Below, in pieces: positions 25,868 through 34,559 of a stretch of DNA of 64,000 nucleotides. The position numbers were made by a program, and so were the translations under genes. Location of the stretch: assembly GCA_021775255.1 (NCBI GenBank), contig JAJFIA010000019.1, forward strand, positions 62,001 to 126,000, in the 5' to 3' direction. Every line of letters begins with the position of its first letter. The stretch's first letter is position 1. This DNA is from Roseovarius sp. Lineage in GTDB: Bacteria > Pseudomonadota > Alphaproteobacteria > Rhodobacterales > Rhodobacteraceae. The notes beneath the pieces were generated by a model, which saw nothing but the letters and a program-made list of their open reading frames with translations, did no database searches and was not told the DNA's origin.

Positions 25868-27637
25868 TCAAAGGCTCTGCAACACGTCCGTACATTTTCT
25901 GACAAACAGCTTCAGCGCCAGCAAAGTGCCCAGCGTGACCAATATGATCAGGGCAATATTGGCGTATATCCCGGCCTTGCACAGCAGCAGCACCAGATAA
26001 AGCAGGCCCAGCCACGGCAGGCTGAGGGCGGCGATGAAAAACATCCGGTGCAGGCCCTTGCGCTCTCCGGGGCCAATCATCGCGGCGTCATAATCATAGC
26101 CCTTGCCCTCGATCAGCGGCAGGGCCTGAAAACTGTATTTATTGAGATAGATCATCTCGAACAGCTTTGAAATCACCGCTCGATTGCTGAAATATGCCTC
26201 ATGCGAGGCCCCCGGATCGGGCGTGTTCAGATTGGCCACATGCACGTTATCAACCCGCAAATTCAGGCTCTTGCGGCCCACCGGCGAATGCAGCGGGCCG
26301 CTGATCACATCGGCCTGATCCCAGAAATTCACCCAATGCACATGCGGCTTGTTGTTGCGTGCAAAGGGTGCCGTGCTGATGTCACCGCGCAGGTTGTCGA
26401 TCACCCGCAGGTAGCGATGAAATTTGCTGCGGGTGCTTTCAAAGAAATAATTGATCTTGTCGATCGGGCTGGCGATGGTCACGAAATGGTGGATTTTTTC
26501 AAGCGGGGCGGGGCCGCTTATCGGGTCGCCGGGATTGGTTGCACGGTTGTCGCGCGCCAGAGAAAGCACCGTGTCATGGGCCACGCTGGTGCCAAGGCTG
26601 TGACTGATCACGATCACCCGCCGGCATTTCGGATCGGCCAGCACATGCCGCATCAGATGCCCGCAAACCTGCAAAACCCGGTGGCGTTTTTGATGCTTTT
26701 CATCGGTTTCCTCATAGGTCGCCCAGGCCTCGACATCGCCCATCTTGTCCGACAGGAACTTGCGCAGCCCAAGCGCCAGCACGCCGCTGCTGACCAAACC
26801 GGCGGCAGTCGAGACATTTGGCGAAAACCTGTCACTCAGATATTTGCCAAACACCGTACCGCTGTCCCCGATATAGGGGATGACCTGCATTTGCTGCAAC
26901 ACCATCAGAACAGCCCAGATCAGCAACCCGCCGCATAACAGAATGGCCAGCAGCATCGTGGCCAGAACAAACAGATTGTGGTATTCGCTGCGCTGGTAAA
27001 AGCTGTACCAGGCCCGCGCCAGAATGTGCAGACCGGGGAGCCTATCGGGCGTATCCCTATGCTTTTGTTCAACAAATGTCAGGAAATCGGTGAATGATCC
27101 ATCCGGCATATCCGCTGTTACATCCAGCTTTTCAAACGCGGCGTAATCCTCAAGCAGGGTGTCGAAATCATCGGGATTTGTCTGCGCGGGCCAGCTTCCG
27201 GGGCCGCGCTCTTGCAGTTCGGCCAGGGCCGAGCGGCGCAAGCGGTGCCGTTCGCGCCACGGGCTGCGCAGGGTTCTGAGCGGGCGTGCGGCCTGCCATA
27301 ATATCCATTTGGCCACCGACCACGGCGCGCGTGATCCGGCCATGATCGGGGCCCAGTAGGCCTCGTATACACGGGTTTCAGCACCGTCATGCCTGGTACG
27401 GATATAGGTAACGGTTTCACCTGTTTCGATCCGGTCCGGCTCAATCTTCGGGGTGATCTGCGATAAAAATCCCAGATTTTCATCCCGCTCCCGATTGGAT
27501 TTTGACAGGTAAAGATCAATCGCATCAATCAGCCGGCTTGCCTCCTCATAGCGGCGCTGGCTACCCATGCCGTGAAAATAGATCACCGCGGTATAATCCG
27601 ATGGGCCATGTTTTCTGGCGCTTCCGATCTTTGCCAT
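25868..27637 (-). CDS. Large membrane protein with alpha/beta-hydrolase fold
   Basis: A 589-residue protein. An N-terminal strand carries the oxyanion-type HGMGSQRRYEEASR motif; the nucleophile elbow SHSLGTSVAHDTV lies near residue 355. Hydrophobic pairs at about 225-255 and 525-570 would anchor it in the membrane. This is the layout of a serine esterase or lipase, or of a protein that inspects lipids, but no named family is recognised. It is monocistronic, convergent with accA. The first ATG in the frame (27682) would add 15 residues. Confidence 0.78.
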   Translation of the reverse strand: MAKIGSARKHGPSDYTAVIYFHGMGSQRRYEEASRLIDAIDLYLSKSNRERDENLGFLSQITPKIEPDRIETGETVTYIRTRHDGAETRVYEAYWAPIMAGSRAPWSVAKWILWQAARPLRTLRSPWRERHRLRRSALAELQERGPGSWPAQTNPDDFDTLLEDYAAFEKLDVTADMPDGSFTDFLTFVEQKHRDTPDRLPGLHILARAWYSFYQRSEYHNLFVLATMLLAILLCGGLLIWAVLMVLQQMQVIPYIGDSGTVFGKYLSDRFSPNVSTAAGLVSSGVLALGLRKFLSDKMGDVEAWATYEETDEKHQKRHRVLQVCGHLMRHVLADPKCRRVIVISHSLGTSVAHDTVLSLARDNRATNPGDPISGPAPLEKIHHFVTIASPIDKINYFFESTRSKFHRYLRVIDNLRGDISTAPFARNNKPHVHWVNFWDQADVISGPLHSPVGRKSLNLRVDNVHVANLNTPDPGASHEAYFSNRAVISKLFEMIYLNKYSFQALPLIEGKGYDYDAAMIGPGERKGLHRMFFIAALSLPWLGLLYLVLLLCKAGIYANIALIILVTLGTLLALKLFVRKCTDVLQSL

Positions 27638-27822
27638 TTTGCACCCCTGCCATGATGATTTAACAATCCATGGGTGTATCAATAGTGAAAAATGCCCGTT
27701 TTGTCATCCCTGCCGGACTACCCCATATGCCATTTCAATCCCGTCCGTCTTAAGGTGGATATGAAATCCATGTGGGCGATGCAGCGGATCGTGGTGGTAT
27801 TGCAGGGGGGATGTCCGGGGCG

Positions 27823-28470
27823 TTATCCCACCAGCATCCTCAGTCCCTGCGTCACGTCCGAGCGCACCGCGCGGCGCAGGCCCGGCTCATCCCCGGTTTT
27901 CAGCGCGGTGATGATGGCCCGGTGGTAATGCGGCGGCTCTTTATGGTGCAGCCGTCCGTAAAGCGCGCGCATCGTCGGGCCAAGCTGAAGCCAGACCGTT
28001 TCGGCCATGGCCAGCATCGCAGGGGCCTGAGCCCGCAGATAAAGCGTGCGGTGAAATTCCAGATTGCGCCGGATATAGGCCACCGCATCATAGCGCACCA
28101 CATCTTCGGCAATTTTGGCGTTGACGCTTTGCAACCGCTCGATCAGGGCGATATGCGCCCGTGGCAGGGCGCGGCTTGCCAGCTCAACCTCAATCAAAGC
28201 CCGCAAAGCCGCCAGCTCCTCAATCCGCTCATTGCTCAGCTCAGGGGTGGACACCCGCCCCGAGCGCGACAAGGTGAGCGCGCCTTCTGCCGAAAGCCGC
28301 CGCACCGCCTCGCGCGCGGGGGTCATTGAAACGTCAAATTCCGCCGCCACCCCGCGCAGCGTCAGGGCCTTGCCCGGTGCGATCTCGCCGTGCATGATCC
28401 GGCTGCGCAGCCCGCGATAGATACGGTCATGGGCGGGCGGAGATGGGTCTGGGCGTGGGTTATGCGGCAT
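27823..28470 (-). CDS. GntR-family regulator (FCD/FadR subfamily)
   Basis: A 215-residue regulator. Residues about 15-80 form the GntR winged helix (IMHGEIAPGKALTLRGVAAEF then VSMTPAREAVRRLSAEG). Residues about 90-210 are an all-helical FCD ligand domain with ALRALIEVELA and FHRTLYLRA (His as a metal ligand). Ligands in this group are small carboxylates. It lies 32 bp downstream of the metallopeptidase gene on the same strand; no obvious metabolic target is adjacent. Confidence 0.9.
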   Translation of the reverse strand: MPHNPRPDPSPPAHDRIYRGLRSRIMHGEIAPGKALTLRGVAAEFDVSMTPAREAVRRLSAEGALTLSRSGRVSTPELSNERIEELAALRALIEVELASRALPRAHIALIERLQSVNAKIAEDVVRYDAVAYIRRNLEFHRTLYLRAQAPAMLAMAETVWLQLGPTMRALYGRLHHKEPPHYHRAIITALKTGDEPGLRRAVRSDVTQGLRMLVG

Positions 28471-28502
28471 GTGGGTATTTGTGATCACAAATGCCGCACC
28501 CG

Positions 28503-29195
28503 TCAATCCCTGAAACGATATTTGTGCAAACCGGCCCCGTTTTCACGCAGCCAGCGGCGCGGCGCGTTGTAATCGGGCATCAAATCTTCAACCACGGCCC
28601 AGAACGCAGATGAATGGTTCATCTCCTGCAAATGCGCCACCTCATGCGCCGCCACATAGCGCAGCACTTCGGGCGGGGCCATGATCAGCCGCCAGGAATA
28701 ATTCAACGCCGCCGCCGCCGAGCACGAGCCCCAGCGCGAGCGGGTATCGCGCAATGTAAGCCTTGTGTATTTCCGCCCCAGCAGCCCGGCATAATGATCC
28801 GATGCCGCCGCAAGCCGGTCGCGCGCACGGGTTTTGAGATAGGCCTGTAGCCGGGGGGCCACATGTTTGTCTGTGCCCGGCACAAGCACCTTGCCCTCTG
28901 CCTCAATCACCCGCCGCCCCGCGCCGGGGGCTATGATCAGGGTCCGGCCCTCGATCGGCAGCGCCCCCCCGCGGGCAACCCGTACATGCTCGGGCTGTCC
29001 GGTCAGTTGCCGCCGCAGCCAGCCGGCTTTTTCATGGGCAAATTGCAGCGCCTCGCGCTCGGGTACGCCATGGGGCAATGTCAGCGTCACGCGCCCGTCA
29101 AGGCCTGATACCCGCAGCGAAATCCGCCTGGCCCGCGCCGATCTGCGCAAGGTCAGTGCAACGGGGGGGTTGCCTTGTAGTATGTGATCGCCCAT
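28503..29195 (-). CDS. YgjP/SprT-like metallopeptidase (DUF45)
   Basis: A 230-residue protein with the zinc motif HEVAHLQEMNHS (HExxH plus a downstream His) near residue 185 and the preceding SRWGSCS segment that defines the YgjP (DUF45, M48-like) family. The N-terminal half is a beta-rich region (RRSARARRISLRVSG). Function is unknown; a role in proteolysis or DNA-repair-like processing is proposed for relatives. It heads a two-gene unit with the GntR regulator. Confidence 0.9.
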   Translation of the reverse strand: MGDHILQGNPPVALTLRRSARARRISLRVSGLDGRVTLTLPHGVPEREALQFAHEKAGWLRRQLTGQPEHVRVARGGALPIEGRTLIIAPGAGRRVIEAEGKVLVPGTDKHVAPRLQAYLKTRARDRLAAASDHYAGLLGRKYTRLTLRDTRSRWGSCSAAAALNYSWRLIMAPPEVLRYVAAHEVAHLQEMNHSSAFWAVVEDLMPDYNAPRRWLRENGAGLHKYRFRD

Positions 29196-29308
29196 ATGCC
29201 CTCATGCCTTGAATCATTCGCCGGGGCGTTAAAGCCTTTGACACCCTGAGCCTGTTATGGCAGGGGACGCTAGCCATCGGCAAGACATCAGATTAAAGGG
29301 GACAACCC

Positions 29309-29635
29309 ATGCCCAAAGAAGAATGGGGCGTAAAGCGCCTGTGCCAGGAAACCGGCAAGCGATTTTACGACCTGAACAAAAATCCGATCATCAACCCCTA
29401 TACCGGTGAGGTATTTGAGGTTGAATCCGCCAAAACCCGTACCATCAAGGCCGATGCCGAGGATGCCACCGCCAAAAAAGCGCAGGACACGGATGTGGAT
29501 GCCGGTGAGGATGTGCTTGAGGATGAGGATGATCTGGATGTAGATCTTGGTGATGATGTTTTGGATGATGATGACGATGATAGCGTTTCATTGGAAGAAA
29601 TCGCCGATGTGCCCGCGGATGACACCGACGATTGA
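29309..29635 (+). CDS. TIGR02300 family acidic protein
   Basis: A 108-residue protein. The first 35 residues hold the family's conserved KRLCQETGKRFYDLNKNPII and NPYTGE segments; only one of the Cys residues of a zinc ribbon is visible. From about residue 60 it is almost all Asp and Glu (DDDDD runs). The family is restricted to alphaproteobacteria and has no known function. It is the first gene before tRNA-Ala. Confidence 0.88.
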   Translation: MPKEEWGVKRLCQETGKRFYDLNKNPIINPYTGEVFEVESAKTRTIKADAEDATAKKAQDTDVDAGEDVLEDEDDLDVDLGDDVLDDDDDDSVSLEEIADVPADDTDD

Positions 29636-29719
29636 TCGCATTCTGCCGGGTTTTTCGACTTGAACCCGCCCGCCACTGCGCATAGACAGCGGCACGAGGC
29701 CAAACCGGCCTGAATTCAT

Positions 29720-29795
<76 letters not shown>

Positions 29796-30053
29796 ATTTA
29801 CTAGGTTATATTCATAAAATCAGTAATTTATTCGATAATTACAGAACTTATTTCCTGATACATTCCCCACTGCGTGCCGGATTGAAGCGAAATTTTATGG
29901 GACAATTCAGACCGCAGGGATAATTCTGGTGTTGGCCGGTTCAGGGAAGGACGAATCGACCGTTTGGCCCGGCATCCTGACATTGGCTGCAACCTGCCAG
30001 GATGATTGAAGCGCGGGCAGGGCATGGCTTGATTGATCAGCAGAGTGCCGGTC
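29796..30053. other. Intergenic region between tRNA-Ala and the Fnr gene
   Basis: A 258-bp stretch that is AT-richer than its surroundings at its left end. I see no gene, no copy of the tRNA 3' end and no clear terminator hairpin. Frames here are short and without family features. Confidence 0.6.
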
Positions 30054-30809
30054 TTAGCTGATTTTCGCTGGTTTGAAACCGGCCTCTTGCCCTTGCCGCT
30101 GATTTTGCGTGTTTTTGTCGCCATTGGCGATCCGGCGCAAGGTTGGAAAATCCAGAATCCTCAGATTTGATATACTCTCAAGCGCAATAATGCCCCGGGC
30201 CTGCAAATCCTTGAACGAGCGGCTCACGGTTTCGGGCTGCATCCCCAGATAATCCGCCAGATCAATCCGCCGCAACGGGATATGCACCCTGTCTTCGGCC
30301 TGATGCCTGCGACACTCAAACAAAAATGAGGCCAGTTTTTCCAGCGCCTGTTTCTTGGCCAGATCAGCGGCGTGATCCATCGCCCGGCAGGCCTGATTGC
30401 GCAGGCTGTTCCATGCCACTTTATGCGCCCCCAGATTATGATCAACAACCGTTTCAAATTCCTGTGGGGCAAGGCGGCAAATGCCGGTTTTTCCAAGGGC
30501 AATAAGATGCCCGCGCTGGCGATTGCCCATCCCCCGCATATCTATGATATCGCCTTGCATGAAAAGCGCCGCAATGGTTTTGCGCCCATCCTCCAGAAGA
30601 TGCTGCAACGAAAGCACCCCGGTGGTGACGGCCATGATCGGCCAGATCAGCAATTCTTCACTGGTGATGCTTTCACCGCGCTGCATAATGACCTGGCGCG
30701 ACCGGGCATAGAGCGTCTCAAGCTGATCACTGGTCAGGTGATCGCAAAAACCCCCTTCTCCGGTGTTGAGCGAACATGTCTGGCATTTACTGATGGGCGA
30801 GTCAGGCAA
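30054..30809 (-). CDS. fnrL: Crp/Fnr-family oxygen-responsive regulator (FnrL-like)
   Basis: A 251-residue regulator. Cys9, Cys12 and Cys22 near the N-terminus and a central Cys in GKTGICRL give the four ligands expected for an oxygen-labile [4Fe-4S] cluster. A cAMP-type beta-barrel (about 30-140) and a dimer helix follow, then a helix-turn-helix with ETVSR, the Glu/Ser/Arg set that reads TTGAT. The start is a TTG, since an in-frame stop lies five codons upstream. It is divergent from the island and Fnr-type boxes lie at 31325 and 36863. The C-terminal tail is longer than usual and polar. Confidence 0.9.
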   Translation of the reverse strand: MPDSPISKCQTCSLNTGEGGFCDHLTSDQLETLYARSRQVIMQRGESITSEELLIWPIMAVTTGVLSLQHLLEDGRKTIAALFMQGDIIDMRGMGNRQRGHLIALGKTGICRLAPQEFETVVDHNLGAHKVAWNSLRNQACRAMDHAADLAKKQALEKLASFLFECRRHQAEDRVHIPLRRIDLADYLGMQPETVSRSFKDLQARGIIALESISNLRILDFPTLRRIANGDKNTQNQRQGQEAGFKPAKIS

Positions 30810-30990
30810 GGTGACAGCTTTCGGCTATGTACAAGTGATTTCACAGGTCAGAAAAAATTATGACAGAGGTTTGTTGCATAACGATTTGGGATCGGTAAAA
30901 AATTGTCAGGATATGTTAATTTATGTAACAAATCCCCGAATTCCGGCTTTGCGCTTGCCTGTGCCGCCGCAGGCGTAATAGCCCTTGAAT

Positions 30991-31293
30991 ATGCGGCGCA
31001 TCCTTGTTGTTTTTGCCATAACTGCCTTTGCCATGCTGTTCATATTCAACAGCGCCGATTGGTATGCCAAAAATGCGGCTTTGCCACGGTATTGCGCAAA
31101 CCCCCAGAAAACCGTTGAAATCGTGCGTGAAATCATCACCAGCGATACCCCCGGAGCTGGCAAAAAAAGGCGGCCCTATATCGTTGCGGCCAAGCTGATC
31201 TTCCTGATCCCGCAGGCAGAAGATGAGCCGCTGGAGGATTATATCATCCGTCTGCGAATGCGGATTTCACAGGCCTGTGGCGCGCAGTTCTAA
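30991..31293 (+). CDS. Membrane-anchored small protein, unknown
   Basis: About 100 residues. An N-terminal hydrophobic segment (RRILVVFAITAFAMLFIF) is a signal anchor, followed by a soluble domain with a Cys near YCANPQKTVEIV and another near the C-terminus (QACGAQF), a possible disulfide in the periplasm. A TTG two codons upstream is an alternative start. It is the first plus-strand gene after the Fnr gene. I do not recognise a family. Confidence 0.6.
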   Translation: MRRILVVFAITAFAMLFIFNSADWYAKNAALPRYCANPQKTVEIVREIITSDTPGAGKKRRPYIVAAKLIFLIPQAEDEPLEDYIIRLRMRISQACGAQF

Positions 31294-31324
31294 CCCGGCA
31301 CAACAGCCTATAAAAATTCGAATC

Positions 31325-31338
31325 TTGATACCTATCAA
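31325..31338. promoter_or_regulatory. Fnr box 1, TTGAT-N4-ATCAA
   Basis: TTGATACCTATCAA is a perfect inverted repeat matching the Fnr/FnrL consensus. It lies 63 bp before the first micro-protein of the bd-like gene set and 516 bp from the fnr start. It predicts low-oxygen activation of the island. Confidence 0.85.
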
Positions 31339-31401
31339 TTACACGATACCGCAAATGTGGTCGCCTCAAAGCTTCAATCATCGCGTCGCAGCGGGAAAGT
31401 T

Positions 31402-31524
31402 ATGCAGCAAAAGAAACAAAATACGGGTTTGGGCAAGCTGGTCTTTGCCGCAACAGCGGTGGCGATGGTGTATTTCTTCTGGTGGCTACTGATTTTTGAT
31501 CATGGCGTAATCTCAATTCATTAA
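31402..31524 (+). CDS. Micro-membrane protein 1 (40 aa)
   Basis: ATG to TAA gives 40 residues: a short polar start (MQQKKQNTG), one hydrophobic helix (LVFAATAVAMVYFFWWLLIF) and a tail DHGVISIH. Size and layout resemble accessory peptides of terminal oxidases (CydX, CcoQ). It is 63 bp after Fnr box 1 and is followed within 22 bp by a second micro-protein. Called from position and topology, not from homology. Confidence 0.6.
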   Translation: MQQKKQNTGLGKLVFAATAVAMVYFFWWLLIFDHGVISIH

Positions 31525-31546
31525 TCTGCCGGAGGGGGCCCGTAAA

Positions 31547-31675
31547 ATGATGGCGCGCAAATATCTGGTTTTCGTACTGGCGCTGGTTATATGGGCCGGG
31601 GTTTTCTATTTCATCGACAAATCAATCATGCAGGCGCAGGGCCTGCCGGTTGGCGCGGATATGATGCCGATATGA
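31547..31675 (+). CDS. Micro-membrane protein 2 (42 aa)
   Basis: ATG to TGA gives 42 residues with one hydrophobic helix (YLVFVLALVIWAGVFYF) and a short polar tail. GGAGG at 31530-31534 lies 12 bp before the ATG. The stop overlaps the start of the bd-like subunit gene (ATGA), so the two are translationally coupled. This suggests a small subunit or assembly factor of that protein. Confidence 0.62.
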   Translation: MMARKYLVFVLALVIWAGVFYFIDKSIMQAQGLPVGADMMPI

Positions 31676-33417
31676 AATATTTCATCGCCGCCCTTCTGGC
31701 CCTTCTCGCCGTTTCCCTGCCTGATCTGGTTGCCGCCGCAAGTGATGCCCTTCCCCCTGACGCAGCGCCCCAGCCCTCGCGGCTGGATTATCCGGTGATT
31801 GCCGGCATCTCGGCGCGCAGTTTGGCGTGGTCGATGGCGCAGATGCATCTGTTTCTGGCCGCCTTCGTGTTGGCGGTGCCGCTTTTCTCCATCGCCACCG
31901 AATTCATGGGTGTTGTCACCGGCGATGACCGGTTTGATACCATGGCGCGCGAATTCATGAAAATCACCATGGCCGCCTATTCGCTGACGGCTCTGGTCGG
32001 CGGCGGTCTGTTGCTGACACTTTTGGTGTTTTATCCGCATCTGATGGGCTATTTGGTCAAGGTATTCCGCGGTCAGATGCTGATTTACGCCCTGCTGTTT
32101 GGCCTCGAATCGATCACGCTCTATCTCTATTTCTATTCCTGGGATGCGCTCCGGCGTGGCAACCGCAAATATTATCACATGTCAATCGGTCTGGTGCTCA
32201 ATACCGTCGGCCTCACCCTGATGTTCGTGGCCAATGCCTGGGTCAGCTTCATGATGTCGCCTGCGGGCATCGCGCCGGATGGTGCCATCACCGGCACCGT
32301 GTGGGAGGCCACCCGCAACCCCTTGTGGAACCCGTTGAACCTGCACCGGTTTCTGGCCAATATCGCCTATGGCGGGGCGATTGTCGGGGGCTATGCCGCT
32401 TATATGTTTCTGGCGGAAAAAGATCCGGTGCAGAAGGCGCATTACGACTGGATGGGCTATACTTCCAACTTCATCGCCATTCTGGGGTTTCTGCCGCTGC
32501 CCTTCGCCGGTTACTGGCTGATGGCCGAAATATACGCCTATTCCCAGCAGATGGGCATCACCGCCATGGGCGGCATTCTGGCCTGGCTTTTCATCATTCA
32601 GGCGGTGCTGATCGGCACCATCATGCTGGCGGCGAATTATTACCTGTGGTCGGGCCTGATGCGCACCGATCGCGGCGCGCAATATGGCAGATACGTGAAA
32701 TATATCGCCGTGGTGATCGTTGGCGGCTTTCTTGTCTGGGTCACGCCGCACACCCTGATCCTGACCACGTCCGAGATCCAAAATCTTGGCGGCACACATC
32801 ACAAAATCCTTGGGCCTTTGGGCATCATGCCGGCCAAGAATACCGCCGTGAACCTGATGCTGGTGTTTACATTCCTGTCGTTTCAGATGTTTTACCGCTC
32901 ATCGCGCGAACCGGTGGTGCCCTGGGCCAAATCCGCCAATATGGTGGTGGTGGCGCTTTATGTGGTCGGCATTGCCAACATCATCGGCGCCGGCATTTAC
33001 GGCTATATCACGCCAACGGTTTACAAGGTCGGTGCCTCGGTGCCGCAGGTGGTGACCACTCTCACCATCATCATCGGATCGGTGATCATTGATGTCTTCA
33101 TGCTGCGCGGTGCCAAATCCGAGAAGGTGCATTGGGGCCGCATGACCGAACGCTCGCAATACGCACTCTTCGTGTTGCCGGTGGCGTTTACATGGCTGAT
33201 GGGGCTGATGGGCTATATCCGCTCATCCTTGCGCACCAACTGGCATGTCTACACCGTGATGAAGGATAACAGCCCCGAAAATTACATTCCCACGCTGGGC
33301 GACGCGGGCAATACAATCACCGGTATTACCCTCGCGTTCATGGCGGTGATGGTATTTGTGTTCTGGCTGTCGCGCCTTGGCCAGACCAGGCAAAAAAATG
33401 CGGAGATATCCGCATGA
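31672..33417 (+). CDS. Cytochrome bd-like oxidase subunit I (CydA-like)
   Basis: A 581-residue protein with an N-terminal signal-like segment and about 13 hydrophobic helices. Features aligning with CydA: His59 in AQMHLFL (CydA His19, haem ligand), Glu146 in GLESITL (Glu107), FVANAW (ILVANGW), and His225 in NLHRFLANIAYGG (His186). The quinol-oxidation Q-loop motif (GRQPW) is absent and no CydB follows, so it is not a normal quinol oxidase. The next genes encode c-type cytochromes, suggesting exchange of electrons with cytochrome c. Start overlaps micro-protein 2 (ATGA). Confidence 0.75.
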   Translation: MKYFIAALLALLAVSLPDLVAAASDALPPDAAPQPSRLDYPVIAGISARSLAWSMAQMHLFLAAFVLAVPLFSIATEFMGVVTGDDRFDTMAREFMKITMAAYSLTALVGGGLLLTLLVFYPHLMGYLVKVFRGQMLIYALLFGLESITLYLYFYSWDALRRGNRKYYHMSIGLVLNTVGLTLMFVANAWVSFMMSPAGIAPDGAITGTVWEATRNPLWNPLNLHRFLANIAYGGAIVGGYAAYMFLAEKDPVQKAHYDWMGYTSNFIAILGFLPLPFAGYWLMAEIYAYSQQMGITAMGGILAWLFIIQAVLIGTIMLAANYYLWSGLMRTDRGAQYGRYVKYIAVVIVGGFLVWVTPHTLILTTSEIQNLGGTHHKILGPLGIMPAKNTAVNLMLVFTFLSFQMFYRSSREPVVPWAKSANMVVVALYVVGIANIIGAGIYGYITPTVYKVGASVPQVVTTLTIIIGSVIIDVFMLRGAKSEKVHWGRMTERSQYALFVLPVAFTWLMGLMGYIRSSLRTNWHVYTVMKDNSPENYIPTLGDAGNTITGITLAFMAVMVFVFWLSRLGQTRQKNAEISA

Positions 33418-34550
33418 CATTTCTGCGGGTCATCGGCTTCAGCCTTGCCCTGCTGGGGTTTTATGCGCTTTACGCCCATACGCTGCCGCAGGTCGAGCCG
33501 GACCTGTCCGAGCCTGAGATACTCGCAACCGAAGGCCTGGACATGCCCGGCATGATCGCCCTTGGTGAAGGGCTTTTTACCGGCAAGGGCACCTGTACGC
33601 TTTGTCATAACGGCATGGGCCGCGCCCCGGATACGCTGGCGATGGATCTTGCTGTCACCTTCCCCGAACGCCTTTTGGATGCGAATTATTCCGGCGTTGC
33701 CGCAGGTGGTGACGGGGCGCAAGCCGTTGAAAGTTACATCCGCGAATCCATGCTGGAGCCTTCCGCCTTTGTGGTTCCGGGTTTTGGCAAGAAGGGCACA
33801 AATGATGCGGTAAGCCCGATGCCGGTGGTTGATGCGCCCCCGATCGAGCTGGCCCCGGTTGAGATAAACGCCGTTATCGCCTTTCTGCAGGATCGCGCCG
33901 GCCTCACGCCCACCGTGGCTTTGCCTTCTGCGGCTGACACTCCCGAAGCGGACGCGCCCGCGGCCGATGAGGGCCTGGTTGAGGCCCCGGTCACGGATGC
34001 GCAATCCGCGCTTGATAAATTCTCCTGCGCCGCCTGCCATGATCTTGAGGGCAGCGGTGCCGATCTTGGCCCCGCTCTGGGCGGTATCAGCATGCGCATG
34101 AGCCGCGCCGGGCTGATGGAGGCCATACTTGATCCAAACGCCGAGATTGCAACCGGCTTTGATGCGGGCCTGATGCCCGACACATTCGGCGAAGATATGC
34201 ACGCCAGTGAACTTTTGCTGATCGTTGATTACCTGATGGCCCTGCCTGCGCCCAGGCCCTCTGATACACCCGAGGATGAAGGCCCTGCCAGTGATGCGAT
34301 TGACGTGATTGATGCCTATGGCTGCGCCGGTTGCCACGATCTTGAGGATAGCGGCGCCGATCTCGGCCCGGCGCTAAATGGCATTTCCGCCCGCATGGAC
34401 CGCGAGCAGTTGATAACAGCCATCACCAATCCCAATGCAACTATCGCCGACGGTTTTGAGGCCGATATGATGCCCGACACCTTTGGCGACGATATCAGCG
34501 ATGCCGAGATGATCCTGCTCCTCGATTACCTGATGAAACTGCCGGAATAG
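33414..34550 (+). CDS. Tri-haem c-type cytochrome, membrane anchored
   Basis: A 378-residue periplasmic cytochrome with an N-terminal anchor (VIGFSLALLGFYALYA) and three haem c sites: CTLCH (61-65), CAACH (205-209) and CAGCH (304-308). The second and third domains are a tandem duplication, sharing GADLGPAL, the arrangement around AIL/ITNPNA and MPDTFG, in which Met is the likely sixth haem ligand. They are joined by Pro/Ala/Asp-rich linkers. Start overlaps the bd-like gene (ATGA), placing it in the same complex or chain. Confidence 0.9.
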   Translation: MTFLRVIGFSLALLGFYALYAHTLPQVEPDLSEPEILATEGLDMPGMIALGEGLFTGKGTCTLCHNGMGRAPDTLAMDLAVTFPERLLDANYSGVAAGGDGAQAVESYIRESMLEPSAFVVPGFGKKGTNDAVSPMPVVDAPPIELAPVEINAVIAFLQDRAGLTPTVALPSAADTPEADAPAADEGLVEAPVTDAQSALDKFSCAACHDLEGSGADLGPALGGISMRMSRAGLMEAILDPNAEIATGFDAGLMPDTFGEDMHASELLLIVDYLMALPAPRPSDTPEDEGPASDAIDVIDAYGCAGCHDLEDSGADLGPALNGISARMDREQLITAITNPNATIADGFEADMMPDTFGDDISDAEMILLLDYLMKLPE

Positions 34551-34559
34551 GGGAAGAAC

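Noticed and set aside
33282-34337. Long antisense frame of about 350 codons opposite the tri-haem cytochrome genes
   Set aside because: It mirrors real cytochrome genes on the plus strand, shows no domain features, and arises from high GC third positions.
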